From Calliopsis andreniformis (taxonomy: Eukaryota; Arthropoda; Insecta; Hymenoptera; Andrenidae): 64,000 nt of DNA. The notes beneath the pieces are model-generated. The model saw only the letters and a list, made by a program, of their open reading frames with translations, was not told the DNA's origin and searched no databases. The stretch spans positions 1,488,001 through 1,552,000 of the forward strand of contig NW_027480482.1 of assembly GCF_051401765.1 (NCBI RefSeq), written 5' to 3'. A program made the translations under genes and the position numbers. Of this stretch, positions 11,801-26,638 are shown piece by piece; the first letter of the stretch is position 1, and each line of letters opens with the position of its first letter.

Positions 11801-13687
11801 GGATTGAGGATTGAAGATTGAGGACTGGGTATTGAGGATTGAAGAATGAGGATTGAGGATTGAGGATTGAGGATTGAAGATTGCAGATTGTGTATTGAGG
11901 ATTGAAGACAGAGTATTGAGGATTGAGGATTGAGGATTGAGCATTGAGGATTGAGGGTTGAGGATTGAGGATTGAAGATTGAGTATTGAGGATTGAAGAC
12001 TGACGATTGAGGATTGAGGATTGAGGATTGAGGATTGAGGATTGAAGATTGAGTAATGAGGATTGAAAATTGAGGATTGAGGGTTGAGGATTGAGGATTG
12101 AAGATTGAGGATTGAGGATTGAATATTGAGTATTGAGGATTGAAGGTTGAGGATTGAGTATTGAGGATTGAGGATTGAGGATTGAGGATTGAAGATTGAG
12201 GATTGGGGATTGAGGATTGACAATTGAAGTTTGAGTATTGAGGATTGAGAACTGAGGATTGATTATTGAAGATTGAGTATTGAGGATTGAAGATTGTGGA
12301 TTGAGGATTGAGGATTGAGGATTGAGGATTGAGGATTGAGGATTGAAGATTGAGGATTGGGTATTGAGGATTGAAGAATGAGGATTGAGGATTAAGGATT
12401 GAGGATTGAGGATTGAGGATTGAGGATTGAGGATTGAGGATTGAGGATTGAGGATTGAGGATTGAAGATTGAGGATTGGGTATTGAGGATTGAACATTGA
12501 GGTTTGAGGATTGAGTATTGAGGATTGAGGATTGAGGATTGAAGATTGAATATTGATGATTGAAGATGCAGGATCGAGGATTGAGGGTTGTGGATTGAGG
12601 ACGAGGACTCAGGGTTGAGTATTGATGTTTGAGTTCTGAGGATTGAGGATTGAGGATTGAGAATTGAGGATTGTGGATTGAGGATTGAAGATTGAGCATT
12701 GGGTATTGAGGACTGAAGAATGAGGATTGAGCATTGAGGATAGAGGAATGAGGATTGAAGATTGAGTATTGAGGATTGAAGATTGAGAATTGAGGATTGA
12801 GTATTGAAGATTGAGGATTTGGGACTGAGGATTGAAGATTGAGGATTGATGATTGAGGATTGAGGATTGAGGATTGAGGATTGAGGATTGAGGATTGCAG
12901 ATTGAGTATTGGGTATTGAGGATTGAAGGATGAGGGTTGAGGATTGAAATCTGTGAATTGAGGATATTCTATTGAGGATTGAGGATTGACAATTGATTTT
13001 TGAGGACTGAGGGCTGAAGATTGAGGATTCAGGATTGAGGACTCGGGATTGAGGTTTGAGGACTGAGGATTGAGGATTGAGGATTGAGGATTGCGGATTG
13101 AAGATTGAGGATTGAGGATTGAGGACTGAGTATTGATTACTGAGGATTGAGGATTGGGGATTGAGGATTGAGGTTTGAGGACTGAGGAATGAGGATTGAG
13201 GGTTGAGAATTGAGGATTGAGGATTGAGGATTGAAGATTGAGGATTGGGTGTTGAGGATTGAAGAATGATGATTGAGGATTGAGGATTGAGGATTGAGGA
13301 TTGAGGATTCAGGATCGAGGATTGAGGGTTGTGGATTGAGGACGAGGACTCAGGGTTGAGTATTGATGTTTGAGTTCTGAGGATTGAGGATTGAGGATTG
13401 AGAATTGAGGATTGTGGATTGAGGATTGAAGATTGAGGATTGGGTATTGAGGATTGAAGAATGAGGATTGAGGATTGAGGATAGAGGACTGAGGATTGAA
13501 GATTGAGTATTGAGGATTGAAGATTGAGGATTGAGGATTGAGTATTGAAGATTGAGGATTTGGGACTGAGGGTTGAAGATTGAGGATTCATGATTGAGGA
13601 TTGAGGATTGAGGATTGAGGATTGAGGATTGAGGATTGAAGATTGAGGATTGGGTATTGAGGATTGAAGAATGAGGGTTGAGGATTG
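7341..13687 (+). repeat. Higher-order repeat unit 2 (islands A1-B1-B3-A5-A5)
   Basis: Islands lie at A1 7341, B1 7614, B3 9919, A5 10688 and A5 12947. The A2, B4 and A3 block is missing: near 9,149 a B1-side sequence passes directly into the pre-B3 sequence seen at 5,190. The A5 segment is present twice. From about 7,508 the unit is nearly identical to the second half of the 13.7-25.5 kb interval, but it lacks 223 bp near 11,110 found there at about 22,705-22,930. It holds no gene. Confidence 0.85.
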
Positions 13688-14820
13688 AAATCTGTGAATT
13701 GCGGATATTCTATTTTGGATTGAGGATTGACAATTGATTTTTGAGGACTGAGGGCTGAAGATTGAGGATTCAGGATTGAGGACTCGGGATTGAGGTTTGA
13801 GGACTGAGGACGGAGGATTGAAGATTCAGGATTGAGGATTGAAGATTGAGAATTTAGGATTGAGGATTGAACATTGAGGACTGAGCGTTCAGGGTTGAGT
13901 GATGAGAATTGATGTTTGTGGATAGAGATTTGAAGATTGCAGATTGAGTATTGAGAATTGAAAACTGTGACTTGAGGATATTCTATTGGGGATTGAGGAT
14001 TGACAACTGATTGTTGAGGACTGAGGGCTGAACATTGAGGATGCAGGATTGAGGATTCAGAATTGAGGTTTGAGGACTGAGGATTGAGGATTGAGGATTG
14101 AGGATTGAGGATTGAGGATTGAGGATTGAAGGTTGAGGTTTGGGTATTGAGGATTGAACATTGAGGATTGAGGGTTGAGTATTGAGGATTGAGGATTGAG
14201 GATTGAAGGTTGAATATTGATGATAGAAGATTGAGGATCTAGGATTGAGGGTTGTGGATTGAGGACGAGGACTGAGGGTTGAGTATTGATGTTTGAGGTC
14301 TGAGGATTGGGGATTGAGGAATGAGAATTGAGGATTGAGGATTGAGGATTGAGGATTGAAGATGGAGGATTGGGTGTTGAGGATTGAAGAATGAGGATTG
14401 AGGATTGAGGATTGAGGATTGAGGATTGAGGATTGAAGATTGAGTATTGCGGATTGAAGATTGAGGATTGAGGATTGAGGATTGAGGATCGAGGATTGAA
14501 GATTGAGTATTGAGGATTGAAGATTGAGGACTGAGGATTGAGGATTGAGGATTGAGGATTGAGGATTGAGGATTGAAGGTTGAGTATTGAGGGTTGAAGA
14601 TTGCGGACTGAGGATTGAGGATTGAGGTTTGAGGATTAAAGATTGAGGATTGAGGATTGAGGATTGAAGATTGAATATTGATGATTGAAGATTGAGGATT
14701 GAGGATTGAGGGTTGTGGATTGAGGACGAGGACTGAGGGTTGAATATTGATGTTCGATGTCTGAGGATTGTGGATTGAGGATTGAGGATTGAAGATTGAG
14801 TATTGAGGATTGAAGATTGA
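7508..14820 (+). repeat. Segmental duplication SD1, copy a (pairs with about 19,103-26,638)
   Basis: It matches the partner base for base apart from scattered substitutions, at an offset of 11,595 bp up to about 11,110 and 11,818 bp afterwards. The left edge is sharp: upstream, this copy has gagaatttagg while the partner has gagtattgagg. Differences become denser after about 14,580, so the right edge is approximate. This copy lacks 223 bp. Confidence 0.8.
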
Positions 14821-17800
14821 GGATTGAGGATTGAGTATTGAAGATTGAGGATTTGGGACAGAGTATTGAAGGTTGAGGTTTGAGGCTTGAGGATTGAGGA
14901 TTGACGCTTGAGGATTGAGGATTGAGGATGGAGGATAGAAGAGAGAGGACTGAGTATTGTGGATTGAAGAATGAGGATTGAGGATTGAGGATTGAGGATT
15001 GAGGATTGAAGACTGGGTATAGAGGATTGAGGATTGAGGATTGAGGATTGAAGATTGAGTATTGAGGATTGAAGATTGAGGATTAAGGATTGAGTATTGA
15101 AGATTGAGTATTGGGTGTTGAGGATTGAGGAATGAGGATTGAGGATTGAGGACTGAGGATTGAGGATTGAGGATTGAGGATTGAGGATTGAGGATTGAAT
15201 ATTGATGATTGAAGATTGAGGATTGAGGATTGAGGGTTGTGGATTGAGGACAAGGACTGAGGGTTGAATATTGATGTTTGAGGTCTGAGGATTGAGGATT
15301 GAGGATTGAGAATTGAGGATTGAGGATTGAGGATTGAAGATTGAGGATTGGGTATTGAGGATTGAAGAATGAGGATTGAGGATTGAGGATTGAGGATTGA
15401 AGATTGCAGATTGTGTATTGAGGATTGAAGACAGAGTATTGAGGATTGAGGATTGAGGATTGAGCATTGAGGATTGAGGGTTGAGGATTGAGGATTGAAG
15501 ATTGAGTATTGAGGATTGAAGACTGACGATTGAGGATTGAGGATTGAGGATTGAGGATTGAGGATTGAAGATTGAGTAATGAGGATTGAAAATTGAGGAT
15601 TGAGGGTTGAGGATTGAGGATTGAAGATTGAGGATTGAGGATTGAATATTGAGTATTGAGGATTGAAGGTTGAGGATTGAGTATTGAGGATTGAGGATTG
15701 AGGATTGAGGATTGAAGATTGACGATTGGGGATTGAGGATTGACAATTGAAGTTTGAGTATTGAGGATTGAGAACTGAGGATTGATTATTGAAGATTGAG
15801 TATTGAGGATTGAAGATTGTGGATTGAGGATTGAGGATTGAGGATTGAGGATTGAGGATGAGGGCTGATTGTTCAGGATTGAGGTTTGAGGACTGAGGGC
15901 TGAGGATTGAGGATTGCGAATAGAGGATTGAGGTTTGAGGATTGAAGATTGAGGATTGGGTATTGAGGATTGAAGAATGAGGGTTGATGATTGAAATCTG
16001 TGAATTGAGGATATTCTATTGAGGATTGAGGATTGACAATTGATTTTTGTGGACTGAGGGCTGAAGATTGAGGATTCAGGATTGAGGGCTCGGGATTGAG
16101 GTTTGAGGACTGAGGATTGAGGTTTGAGGATTGAGGATTGAGGATTGGGGATTGTGGATTGAAGATTGAGTATTGAGGATTGAAGATTGAGGATTGAGGA
16201 TTGAGGATTGAGGATTGAGTATCGAGGATAGAAGATTGAGGATTGGGGACTGAGGATTGAAGATTGAGGGTTGAGGATTGAGGATTGAGGATTGACGCTT
16301 GAGGATTAAGGATTGAGGATGGAGGATAGAAGAGAGAGGACTGAGTGTTGAGGATTGAAGAATGAGGATTGAGGATTGAGGATTGAGTATTGAGGATTGA
16401 AAATTGAGGATTGAGGATTGAGGATTGCGGATTTAGGATTGAGGATTGAAGATTGAGGATTGGGGACAGAGTGTTGAGGGTAGACTGATGAGAATTGATG
16501 TTTGTGGATAGAGATTTGAAGATTGCAGATTGAGTATTGAGTAATGAAAACTGTGAGTTGATGATATTCTATTGAGGATTGAGGATTGGCAACTGATTGT
16601 TGAGGAGTGAGGGCTGAAGATTGAGGATTCAGGATTGAGAATTAAGGATTGAGGTTTGAGGACTTAGGATTGAGGATTGAGGATTGAGGATTGAGGTTTG
16701 AGGATTGAAGATTGAAGATTGAGGATTGAGTGCTGTGGATTGAGGACGTGGACTCAGGGTTGAGTATTGATGTTTGAGTTCTGAGGATTGAGGATTGAGG
16801 ATTGAGGATTGAGAATTGAGGATTGAGGATGGAGGATTGAAGATTGAGGATTGGGTATTGAGGATTGAAGAATGAGGATTGAGGATTGAGGATTGCGGAT
16901 TGAGGATTGAGGATTGAAGATTGAGAATAGAGGATTGAAGATTGAGGATTGAGGATTGAGTATTGAAGATTGAGGATTTGGGACAGAGGATTGAAGATTG
17001 AGGATTGATGATTGAGGATTGAGGATTGAGGATTGTGGATTGAGGATTGAGGATTGAAGATTGAGGATTGGGTATTGAGGATTGAAGAATGAGGACTGAG
17101 GATAGAAATCTGTGAATTGAGGATATTCTATTGAGGATTGAAGATTGACAATTGATTTTTGAGGACTGAGGGCTGAAGATTGAGGATTCAGGATTGCGGA
17201 TTCAGGATTGAGGTTTGAGGACTGAGGATTGAGGGTTGAGGATTGAGGATTGAGGATTGAGGATTGAAGATTGAGTATTGAGGATTGAGGATTGAGGATT
17301 GAGGATTGAAGGTTGAGGATTGGGTATTGAGGATTGAACATTGTGGATTGAGGATTGAGTATTGAGGATTGAGGATTGAGGATTGAAGATTGAATATTGA
17401 TGATAGAAGATTGAGGATCGAGGATTGAGGGTTGTGGATTGAGGACTGGGACTGAGGGTTGAGTATTGATGTTTGAGGTCTGAGGATTGAGGATTGAGGA
17501 TTGAGAATTGAGGATTGAGGATTGAGGATTGAGGATTGAAGATTGAGGATTGGGTGTTGAGGATTGAAGAATGAGGATTGAGGATTGAGTATTCAGGATT
17601 GAGGATTGAGTATTCAGGATTGAGGATTGAAGATTGAGTATTGAGGATTGAAGATTGAGGATTGAGGATTGAGGATTGAGGATTGTGGATTGAGGATTGA
17701 GGATTGAAGATAGAGTATTGAGGGTTTCAGATTGCGGATTGAGGATTAAGGATTGAGGATTGAGGATGAGGGCTGAGGGTTGAGGATTGAGGTTTGAGGA

Positions 17801-19102
17801 CTGAGGACTGAGGATTGAGGATTGAGAATTGAGGATTGAGGATTGAGGATTGAAGATTGAGGATTGGGTATTGATGATTGAAGGATGAGGATTGAGGATT
17901 GAGGATTGAGGATTGAGGATTGAAGATTGAGGATTGAGGATTGAGGATTGAGGATTGAATAATGAGTATTGAGGATTGAAGATAGAGGATTGAGGATTGA
18001 GGGTTGAGGATTGAGGACGAGGACTGAGGGTTGAGTATTGATGTTTGAGATCTGAGGGTTGAGGATTGAGGATTGACAATTGAGGATTGAGGATTGAGGG
18101 TTGGAGATTGAGGATTGGGTGTTGAGGATTGAAGAATGAGGATTGAGGATTGAGGATTGAGGATTGAGGATTGAAGGTTGAGTATTGAGGATTGAGGATT
18201 GAGGATTGAGGATTGAGGATTAAAGATTGAGGATTGAGGATTGAGGATTGAGGATTGTGAATTGAGTATTGAAGATTGAATATTGATGATTGAAGATTGA
18301 GGATTGAGGATTGAGGGTTGTGGATTGAGGACAAGGACTGAGGGTTGAATATTGATTTTTGAGGTCTGAGGGTTGAAGATTGAGCATTGAGAATTGAGGA
18401 TTGAGGATTGAGGATTGAAGATTGAGGATTGGGTATTGAGGATTGAAGAATGAGGATTGATGATTGAGGATTGAGGATTGAAGATTGCAGATTGAGTATT
18501 GAGGATTGAAGACTGAGGATTGAGGATTGAGGATTGAGGATAGAGGACTGAGGATTGAGTATTGAGGATTGAAGATTGAGTATTGAGGATTGAAGACTGA
18601 CGATTGAGGATTGAGGGTTGAGGATTGAGTATTGAGGATTGAAGATTGAGTATTGAGGATTGATAATTGAGGATTGAGGATTGAGGATTGAGGATTGAGG
18701 ATTGAGGATTGAGGATTGAATATTGAGTATTGAGGATTGAAGGTTGAGTATTGAGGATTGAGGATTGAGGACTGAGGACTGAGGATTGAGGATTGAGAAT
18801 AGAGGATTTAGGATTGAGGATTGAAGATTGAGGATTGGGTATTGAGGATTGAAGAATGAGGATTGAGGATTGAGGATTGAGGATTGCGGATTGAAGACTG
18901 AGGATTGAGGATTGAGGATTGAGTGTTGAATATTGAGTATTGAGGATTGAAGATAGAGGCTTGAGGACTGAGGGTTGACGATTGAGTATTGAAGATTGAG
19001 GATTGATTACTGAGGATTGAGGATTGAGGATTGAGGATTGAGGATTGAGGATTGAGGATTGAGGATTGAGGATTCAGTATTGAGGATTGAAGATTGAGTA
19101 TT
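13688..19102 (+). repeat. Higher-order repeat unit 3a (islands A1-B1-A2-B4-A3, 3' part missing)
   Basis: Islands lie at A1 13688, B1 13961, A2 15994, B4 16547 and A3 17106. This is the canonical 5' order, but B3 and A5 are missing: at about 19,100 the sequence switches into the run-up of another B1 island (gaacattgaggactgagcg) with no A1 before it. The switch is probably an old unequal exchange. B4 to A3 is 559 bp, as in units 5 and 7, and A2 to B4 is 553 bp, as in units 6 and 7. It holds no gene. Confidence 0.8.
14330..16140 (+). repeat. Segmental duplication SD2, copy a (pairs with about 27,980-29,782)
   Basis: Offset 13,649 bp, becoming 13,642 after loss of one heptamer near 15,850. Two rare variants are private to the pair: gaggcttgagg at about 14,883 and gattgacgattgggg at about 15,719. 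Confidence 0.78.
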
Positions 19103-22100
19103 GAGGATTGAGGATTGAACATTGAGGACTGAGCGTTCAGGGTTGAGTGATGAGAATTGATGTTTGTGGATAGAGATTTGAAGATTGCAGATTGAGTATT
19201 GAGAATTGAAAACTGTGACTTGAGGATATTCTATTGGGGATTGATGATTGACAACTGATTGTTGAGGACTGAGGGCTGAACATTGAGGATGCAGGATTGA
19301 GGATTCAGAATTGAGGTTTGAGGACTGAGGATTGAGTATTGAGGTTTGAGGATTGAGGATTGAGGATTGAGGATTGAAGGTTGAGGTTTGGGTATTGAGG
19401 ATTGAACATTGAGTATTGAGGGTTGAGTATTGAGGATTGAGGATTGAGGATTGAAGATTGAATATTGATGATAGAAGATTGAGGATCTAGGATTGAGGGT
19501 TGTGGATTGAGGACGAGGACTGAGGGTTGAGTATTGATGTTTGAGGTCTGAGGATTGGGGATTGAGGATTGAGAATTGAGGATTGAGGATTGAGGATTGA
19601 GGATTGAAGATTGAGGATTGGGTGTTGAGGATTGAAGAATGAGGATTGAGGATTGAGGATTGAGGATTGAGGATTGAGGATTGAAGATTGAGTATTGCGG
19701 ATTGAAGATTGAGGATTGAGGATTGAGGATTGAGGATTGAGGATCGAGGATTGAAGATTGAGTATTGAGGATTGAAGATTGAGGACTGAGGATTGAGGAT
19801 TGAGGATTGAGGATTGAGGATTGAGGATTGAAGATTGAGTATTGAGGGTTGAAGATTGCGGACTGAGGATTGAGGATTGAGGTTTGAGGATTAAAGATTG
19901 AGGATTGAGGATTGAGGATTGAAGATTGAATATTGATGATTGAAGATTGAGGATTGAGGATTGAGGGTTGTGGATTGAGGACGAGGACTGAGGGTTGAAT
20001 ATTGATGTTCGATGTCTGAGGATTGTGGATTGAGGATTGAGGATTGAAGATTGAGTATTGAGGATTGAAGATTGAGGATTGAGGATTGAGTATTGAAGAT
20101 TGAGGATTTGGGACAGAGTATTGAAGGTTGAGGTTTGAGGATTGAGGATTGAGGATTGACGCTTGAGGATTGAGGATTGAGGATGGAGGATAGAAGAGAG
20201 AGGACTGAGTATTGTGGATTGAAGAATGAGGATTGAGGATTGAGGATTGAGGATTGAGGATTGAAGACTGGGTATAGAGGATTGAGGATTGAGGATTGAG
20301 GATTGAAGATTGAGTATTGAGGATTGAAGATTGAGGATTAAGGATTGAGTATTGAAGATTGAGTATTGGGTGTTGAGGATTGAGGAATGAGGATTGAGGA
20401 TTGAGGACTGAGGATTGAGGATTGAGGATTGAGGATTGAGGATTGAGGATTGAATATTGATGATTGAAGATTGAGGATTGAGGATTGAGGGTTGTGGATT
20501 GAGGACAAGGACTGAGGGTTGAATATTGATGTTTGAGGTCTGAGGATTGAGGATTGAGGATTGAGAATTGAGGATTGAGGATTGAGGATTGAAGATTGAG
20601 GATTGGGTATTGAGGATTGGGAATGAGGATTGAGGATTGAGGATTGAGGATTGAAGATTGCAGATTGTGTATTGAGGATTGAAGACAGAGTATTGAGGAT
20701 TGAGGATTGAGGATTGAGCATTGAGGATTGAGGGTTGAGGATTGAAGATTGAGGATTGGGTATTGAGGATTGAAGAATGAGGATTGATGATTGAGGATTG
20801 AGGATTGAAGATTGCAGATTGAGTATTGAGGATTGAAGATTGAGTATTGAGGATTGATAATTGAGGATTGAGGATTGAGGATTGAGGATTGAGGATTGAG
20901 GATTGAGGATTGAATATTGAGTATTGAGGATTGAAGGTTGAGTATTGAGGATTGAGGATTGAGGACTGAGGACTGAGGATTGAGGATTGAGAATAGAGGA
21001 TTTAGGATTGAGGATTGAAGATTGAGGATTGGGTATTGAGGATTGAAGAATGAGGATTGAGGATTGAGGATTGAGGATTGCGGATTGAAGACTGAGGATT
21101 GAGGATTGAGGATTGAGTGTTGAATATTGAGTATTGAGGATTGGAGATAGAGGATTGAGGATTGAGGGTTGACGATTGAGGACGAGGTTTGAGGATTGCG
21201 GATTGAAGATTGAGGATTGGGTATTGAGGTTTGAGGGACGAGAATTGAGGATTGAGGCTTGAGGACTGAGGGTTGACGATTGAGTATTGAAGATTGAGGA
21301 TTGATTACTGAGGATTGAGGATTGAGGATTGAGGATTGAGGATTGAGGATTGAGGATTGAGGATTGAGGATTGAGGATTCAGTATTGAGGATTGAAGATT
21401 GAGGATTGAGGATTGAGGATTGAACATTGAGCACTGAGCGTTCAGGGTTGAGTGTTGAGAATTGATGTTTGTGGATAGAGATTTGAAGATTGCAGATTGA
21501 GTATTGAGTATTGAAAACTGTGGGTTGAGGATATGCTATTGGGGATTGAGGATTGACAACTGACTGCTGAGGACTGAGGGCTGAAGATTGAGGATGCAGG
21601 ATTGAGGATTCAGAATTGAGGTTTGAGGACTGAGGAATGAGGATTGAGGGTTGAGAATTGAGGATTGAGGATTGAGGATTGAAGATTGAGGATTGGGTAT
21701 TGAGGATTGAAGAATGAGGATTGAGGATTAAGTATTGAGGATTGAGGATTGAGGATTGAGGATTGAGGATTGAGGATTGAGGATTGAAGATTGAGGATTG
21801 GGTATTGAGGATTGAACATTGAGGTTTGAGGATTGAGTATTGAGGATTGGGGATTGAGGATTGAAGATTGAATATTGATGATTGAAGATTCAGGATCGAG
21901 GATTGAGGGTTGTGGATTGAGGACGAGGACTCAGGGTTGAGTATTGATGTTTGAGTTCTGAGGATTGAGGATTGAGGATTGAGAATTGAGGATTGTGGAT
22001 TGAGGATTGAAGATTGAGCATTGGGTATTGAGGACTGAAGAATGAGGATTGAGCATTGAGGATAGAGGAATGAGGATTGAAGATTGAGTATTGAGGATTG

Positions 22101-25100
22101 AAGATTGAGAATTGAGGATTGAGTATTGAAGATTGAGGATTTGGGACTGAGGATTGAAGATTGAGGATTGATGATTGAGGATTGAGGATTGAGGATTGAG
22201 GATTGGGGATTGAGGATTGCAGATTGAGGATTGCAGATTGAGGATTGGGTATTGAGGATTGAAGGATGAGGGTTGAGGATTGAAATCTGTGAATTGAGGA
22301 TATTCTATTGAGGATTGAGGATTGACAATTGATTTTTGAGGACTGAGGGCTGAAGATTGAGGATTCAGGATTGAGGACTCGGGATTGAGGTTTGAGGACT
22401 GAGGATTAAGGATTGAGGATTGAGGATTGCGGATTGAAGATTGAGGATTGAGGATTGAGGACTGAGTATTGATTACTGAGGATTGAGGATTGGGGATTGA
22501 GGATTGAGGTTTGAGGACTGAGGAATGAGGATTGAGGGTTGAGAATTGAGGATTGAGGATTGAGGATTGAAGATTGAGGATTGGGTGTTGAGGATTGAAG
22601 AATGATGATTGAGGATTGAGGATTGAGGATTGAGGATTGAGGATTGAGGATTGAGGATTGAGGATTGAGGATTGAAGATTGAGGATTGGGTATTGAGGAT
22701 TGAACATTGAGGTTTGAGGATTGAGTATTGAGGATTGAGGATTGAGGATTGAAGATTGAATATCGATGATTGAAGATTCAGGATCGAGGATTGAGGGTTG
22801 TGGATTGAGGACGAGGACTCAGGGTTGAGTATTGATGTTTGAGTTCTGAGGATTGAGGATTGAGGATTGAGAATTGAGGATTGTGGATTGAGGATTGAAG
22901 ATTGAGGATTGGGTATTGAGGATTGAAGAATGAGGATTGAGGATTGAGGATAGAGGACTGAGGATTGAAGATTGAGTATTGAGGATTGAAGATTGAGGAT
23001 TGAGGATTGAGTATTGAAGATTGAGGATTTGGGACTGAGGGTTGAAGATTGAGGATTCATGATTGAGGATTGAGGATTGAGGATTGAGGATTGAGGATTG
23101 AGGATTGAAGATTGAGGATTGAGGATTGAGTATTGAAGATTGAGGATTTGGGACAGAGTATTGAAGGTTGAGGTTTGAGGATTGAGGATTGAGGATTGAC
23201 GCTTGAGGATTGAGGATTGAGGATGGAGGATAGAAGAGAGAGGACTGAGTATTGTGGATTGAAGAATGAGGATTGAGGATTGAGGATTGAGGATTGAGGA
23301 TTGAAGACTGGGTATAGAGGATTGAGGATTGAGGATTGAGGATTGAAGATTGAGTATTGAGGATTGAAGATTGAGGATTAAGGATTGAGTATTGAAGATT
23401 GAGTATTGGGTGTTGAGGATTGAGGAATGAGGATTGAGGATTGAGGACTGAGGATTGAGAATTGTGGATTGAGGATTCAGGATTGAGGACTGAATATTGA
23501 TGATTGAAGATTGAGGATTGAGGATTGAGGGTTGTGGATTGAGGACAAGGACTGAGGGTTGAATATTGATGTTTGAGGTCTGAGGATTGAGGATTGAGGA
23601 TTGAGAATTGAGGATTGAGGATTGAGGATTGAAGATTGAGGACTGGGTATTGAGGATTGAAGAATGAGGATTGAGGATTGAGGATTGAGGATTGAAGATT
23701 GCAGATTGTGTATTGAGGATTGAAGACAGAGTATTGAGGATTGAGGATTGAGGATTGAGCATTGAGGATTGAGGGTTGAGGATTGAGGATTGAAGATTGA
23801 GTATTGAGGATTGAAGACTGACGATTGAGGATTGAGGATTGAGGATTGAGGATTGAGGATTGAAGATTGAGTAATGAGGATTGAAAATTGAGGATTGAGG
23901 GTTGAGGATTGAGGATTGAAGATTGAGGATTGAGGATTGAATATTGAGTATTGAGGATTGAAGGTTGAGGATTGAGTATTGAGGATTGAGGATTGAGGAT
24001 TGAGGATTGAAGATTGAGGATTGGGGATTGAGGATTGACAATTGAAGTTTGAGTATTGAGGATTGAGAACTGAGGATTGATTATTGAAGATTGAGTATTG
24101 AGGATTGAAGATTGTGGATTGAGGATTGAGGATTGAGGATTGAGGATTGAGGATTGAGGATTGAAGATTGAGGATTGGGTATTGAGGATTGAAGAATGAG
24201 GATTGAGGATTAAGGATTGAGGATTGAGGATTGAGGATTGAGGATTGAGGATTGAGGATTGAGGATTGAGGATTGAGGATTGAAGATTGAGGATTGGGTA
24301 TTGAGGATTGAACATTGAGGTTTGAGGATTGAGTATTGAGGATTGAGGATTGAGGATTGAAGATTGAATATTGATGATTGAAGATGCAGGATCGAGGATT
24401 GAGGGTTGTGGATTGAGGACGAGGACTCAGGGTTGAGTATTGATGTTTGAGTTCTGAGGATTGAGGATTGAGGATTGAGAATTGAGGATTGTGGATTGAG
24501 GATTGAAGATTGAGCATTGGGTATTGAGGACTGAAGAATGAGGATTGAGCATTGAGGATAGAGGAATGAGGATTGAAGATTGAGTATTGAGGATTGAAGA
24601 TTGAGAATTGAGGATTGAGTATTGAAGATTGAGGATTTGGGACTGAGGATTGAAGATTGAGGATTGATGATTGAGGATTGAGGATTGAGGATTGAGGATT
24701 GAGGATTGAGGATTGCAGATTGAGTATTGGGTATTGAGGATTGAAGGATGAGGGTTGAGGATTAAAATCTGTGAATTGAGGATATTCTATTGAGGATTGA
24801 GGATTGACAATTGATTTTTGAGGACTGAGGGCTGAAGATTGAGGATTCAGGATTGAGGACTCGGGATTGAGGTTTGAGGACTGAGGATTGAGGATTGAGG
24901 ATTGAGGATTGCGGATTGAAGATTGAGGATTGAGGATTGAGGACTGAGTATTGATTACTGAGGATTGAGGATTGGGGATTGAGGATTGAGGTTTGAGGAC
25001 TGAGGAATGAGGATTGAGGGTTGAGAATTGAGGATTGAGGATTGAGGATTGAAGATTGAGGATTGGGTGTTGAGGATTGAAGAATGATGATTGAGGATTG

Positions 25101-25505
25101 AGGATTGAGGATTGAGGATTGAGGATTCAGGATCGAGGATTGAGGGTTGTGGATTGAGGACGAGGACTCAGGGTTGAGTATTGATGTTTGAGTTCTGAGG
25201 ATTGAGGATTGAGGATTGAGAATTGAGGATTGTGGATTGAGGATTGAAGATTGAGGATTGGGTATTGAGGATTGAAGAATGAGGATTGAGGATTGAGGAT
25301 AGAGGACTGAGGATTGAAGATTGAGTATTGAGGATTGAAGATTGAGGATTGAGGATTGAGTATTGAAGATTGAGGATTTGGGACTGAGGGTTGAAGATTG
25401 AGGATTCATGATTGAGGATTGAGGATTGAGGATTGAGGATTGAGGATTGAGGATTGAAGATTGAGGATTGGGTATTGAGGATTGAAGAATGAGGGTTGAG
25501 GATTG
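19103..25505 (+). repeat. Higher-order repeat unit 3b (islands B1-B3-A5-A5, A1 lost)
   Basis: Islands lie at B1 19209, B3 21514, A5 22283 and A5 24765. It is a near-identical copy of unit 2 at an offset of 11,595 bp, changing to 11,818 bp after a 223-bp segment that only this copy has. The shared rare variant gatgcagg (about 12,565 and 24,383) confirms recent common descent. I noticed only scattered substitutions, for example at about 8,765 against 20,360. It holds no gene. Confidence 0.85.
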
Positions 25506-26638
25506 AAATCTGTGAATTGCGGATATTCTATTTTGGATTGAGGATTGACAATTGATTTTTGAGGACTGAGGGCTGAAGATTGAGGATTCAGGATTGAGGA
25601 CTCGGGATTGAGGTTTGAGGACTGAGGACGGAGGATTGAAGATTCAGGATTGAGGATTGAAGATTGAGAATTTAGGATTGAGGATTGAACATTGAGGACT
25701 GAGCGTTCAGGGTTGAGTGATGAGAATTGATGTTTGTGGATAGAGATTTGAAGATTGCAGATTGAGTATTGAGAATTGAAAACTGTGACTTGAGGATATT
25801 CTATTGGGGATTGAGGATTGACAACTGATTGTTGAGGACTGAGGGCTGAACATTGAGGATGCAGGATTGAGGATTCAGAATTGAGGTTTGAGGACTGAGG
25901 ATTGAGGATTGAGGATTGAGGATTGAGGATTGAGGATTGAGGATTGAAGGTTGAGGTTTGGGTATTGAGGATTGAACATTGAGGATTGAGGGTTGAGTAT
26001 TGAGGATTGAGGATTGAGGATTGAAGGTTGAATATTGATGATAGAAGATTGAGGATCTAGGATTGAGGGTTGTGGATTGAGGACGAGGACTGAGGGTTGA
26101 GTATTGATGTTTGAGGTCTGAGGATTGGGGATTGAGGAATGAGAATTGAGGATTGAGGATTGAGGATTGAGGATTGAAGATGGAGGATTGGGTGTTGAGG
26201 ATTGAAGAATGAGGATTGAGGATTGAGGATTGAGGATTGAGGATTGAGGATTGAAGATTGAGTATTGCGGATTGAAGATTGAGGATTGAGGATTGAGGAT
26301 TGAGGATCGAGGATTGAAGATTGAGTATTGAGGATTGAAGATTGAGGACTGAGGATTGAGGATTGAGGATTGAGGATTGAGGATTGAGGATTGAAGATTG
26401 AGTATTGAGGGTTGAAGATTGCGGACTGAGGATTGAGGATTGAGGTTTGAGGATTAAAGGTTGAGGATTGAGGATTGAGGATTGAAGATTGAATATTGAT
26501 GATTGAAGATTGAGGATTGAGGATTGAGGGTTGTGGATTGAGGACGAGGACTGAGGGTTGAATATTGATGTTCGATGTCTGAGCATTGTGGATTGAGGAT
26601 TGAGGATTGAAGATTGAGTATTGAGGATTGAAGATTGA
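19103..26638 (+). repeat. Segmental duplication SD1, copy b
   Basis: Partner of about 7,508-14,820. It holds the extra 223 bp at about 22,705-22,930, which include a C motif and the variant gaatatcgatg. Toward its right end it becomes more like 0.5-1.5 kb (offset 26,042) than its SD1 partner, so it is itself a mosaic. Confidence 0.8.
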
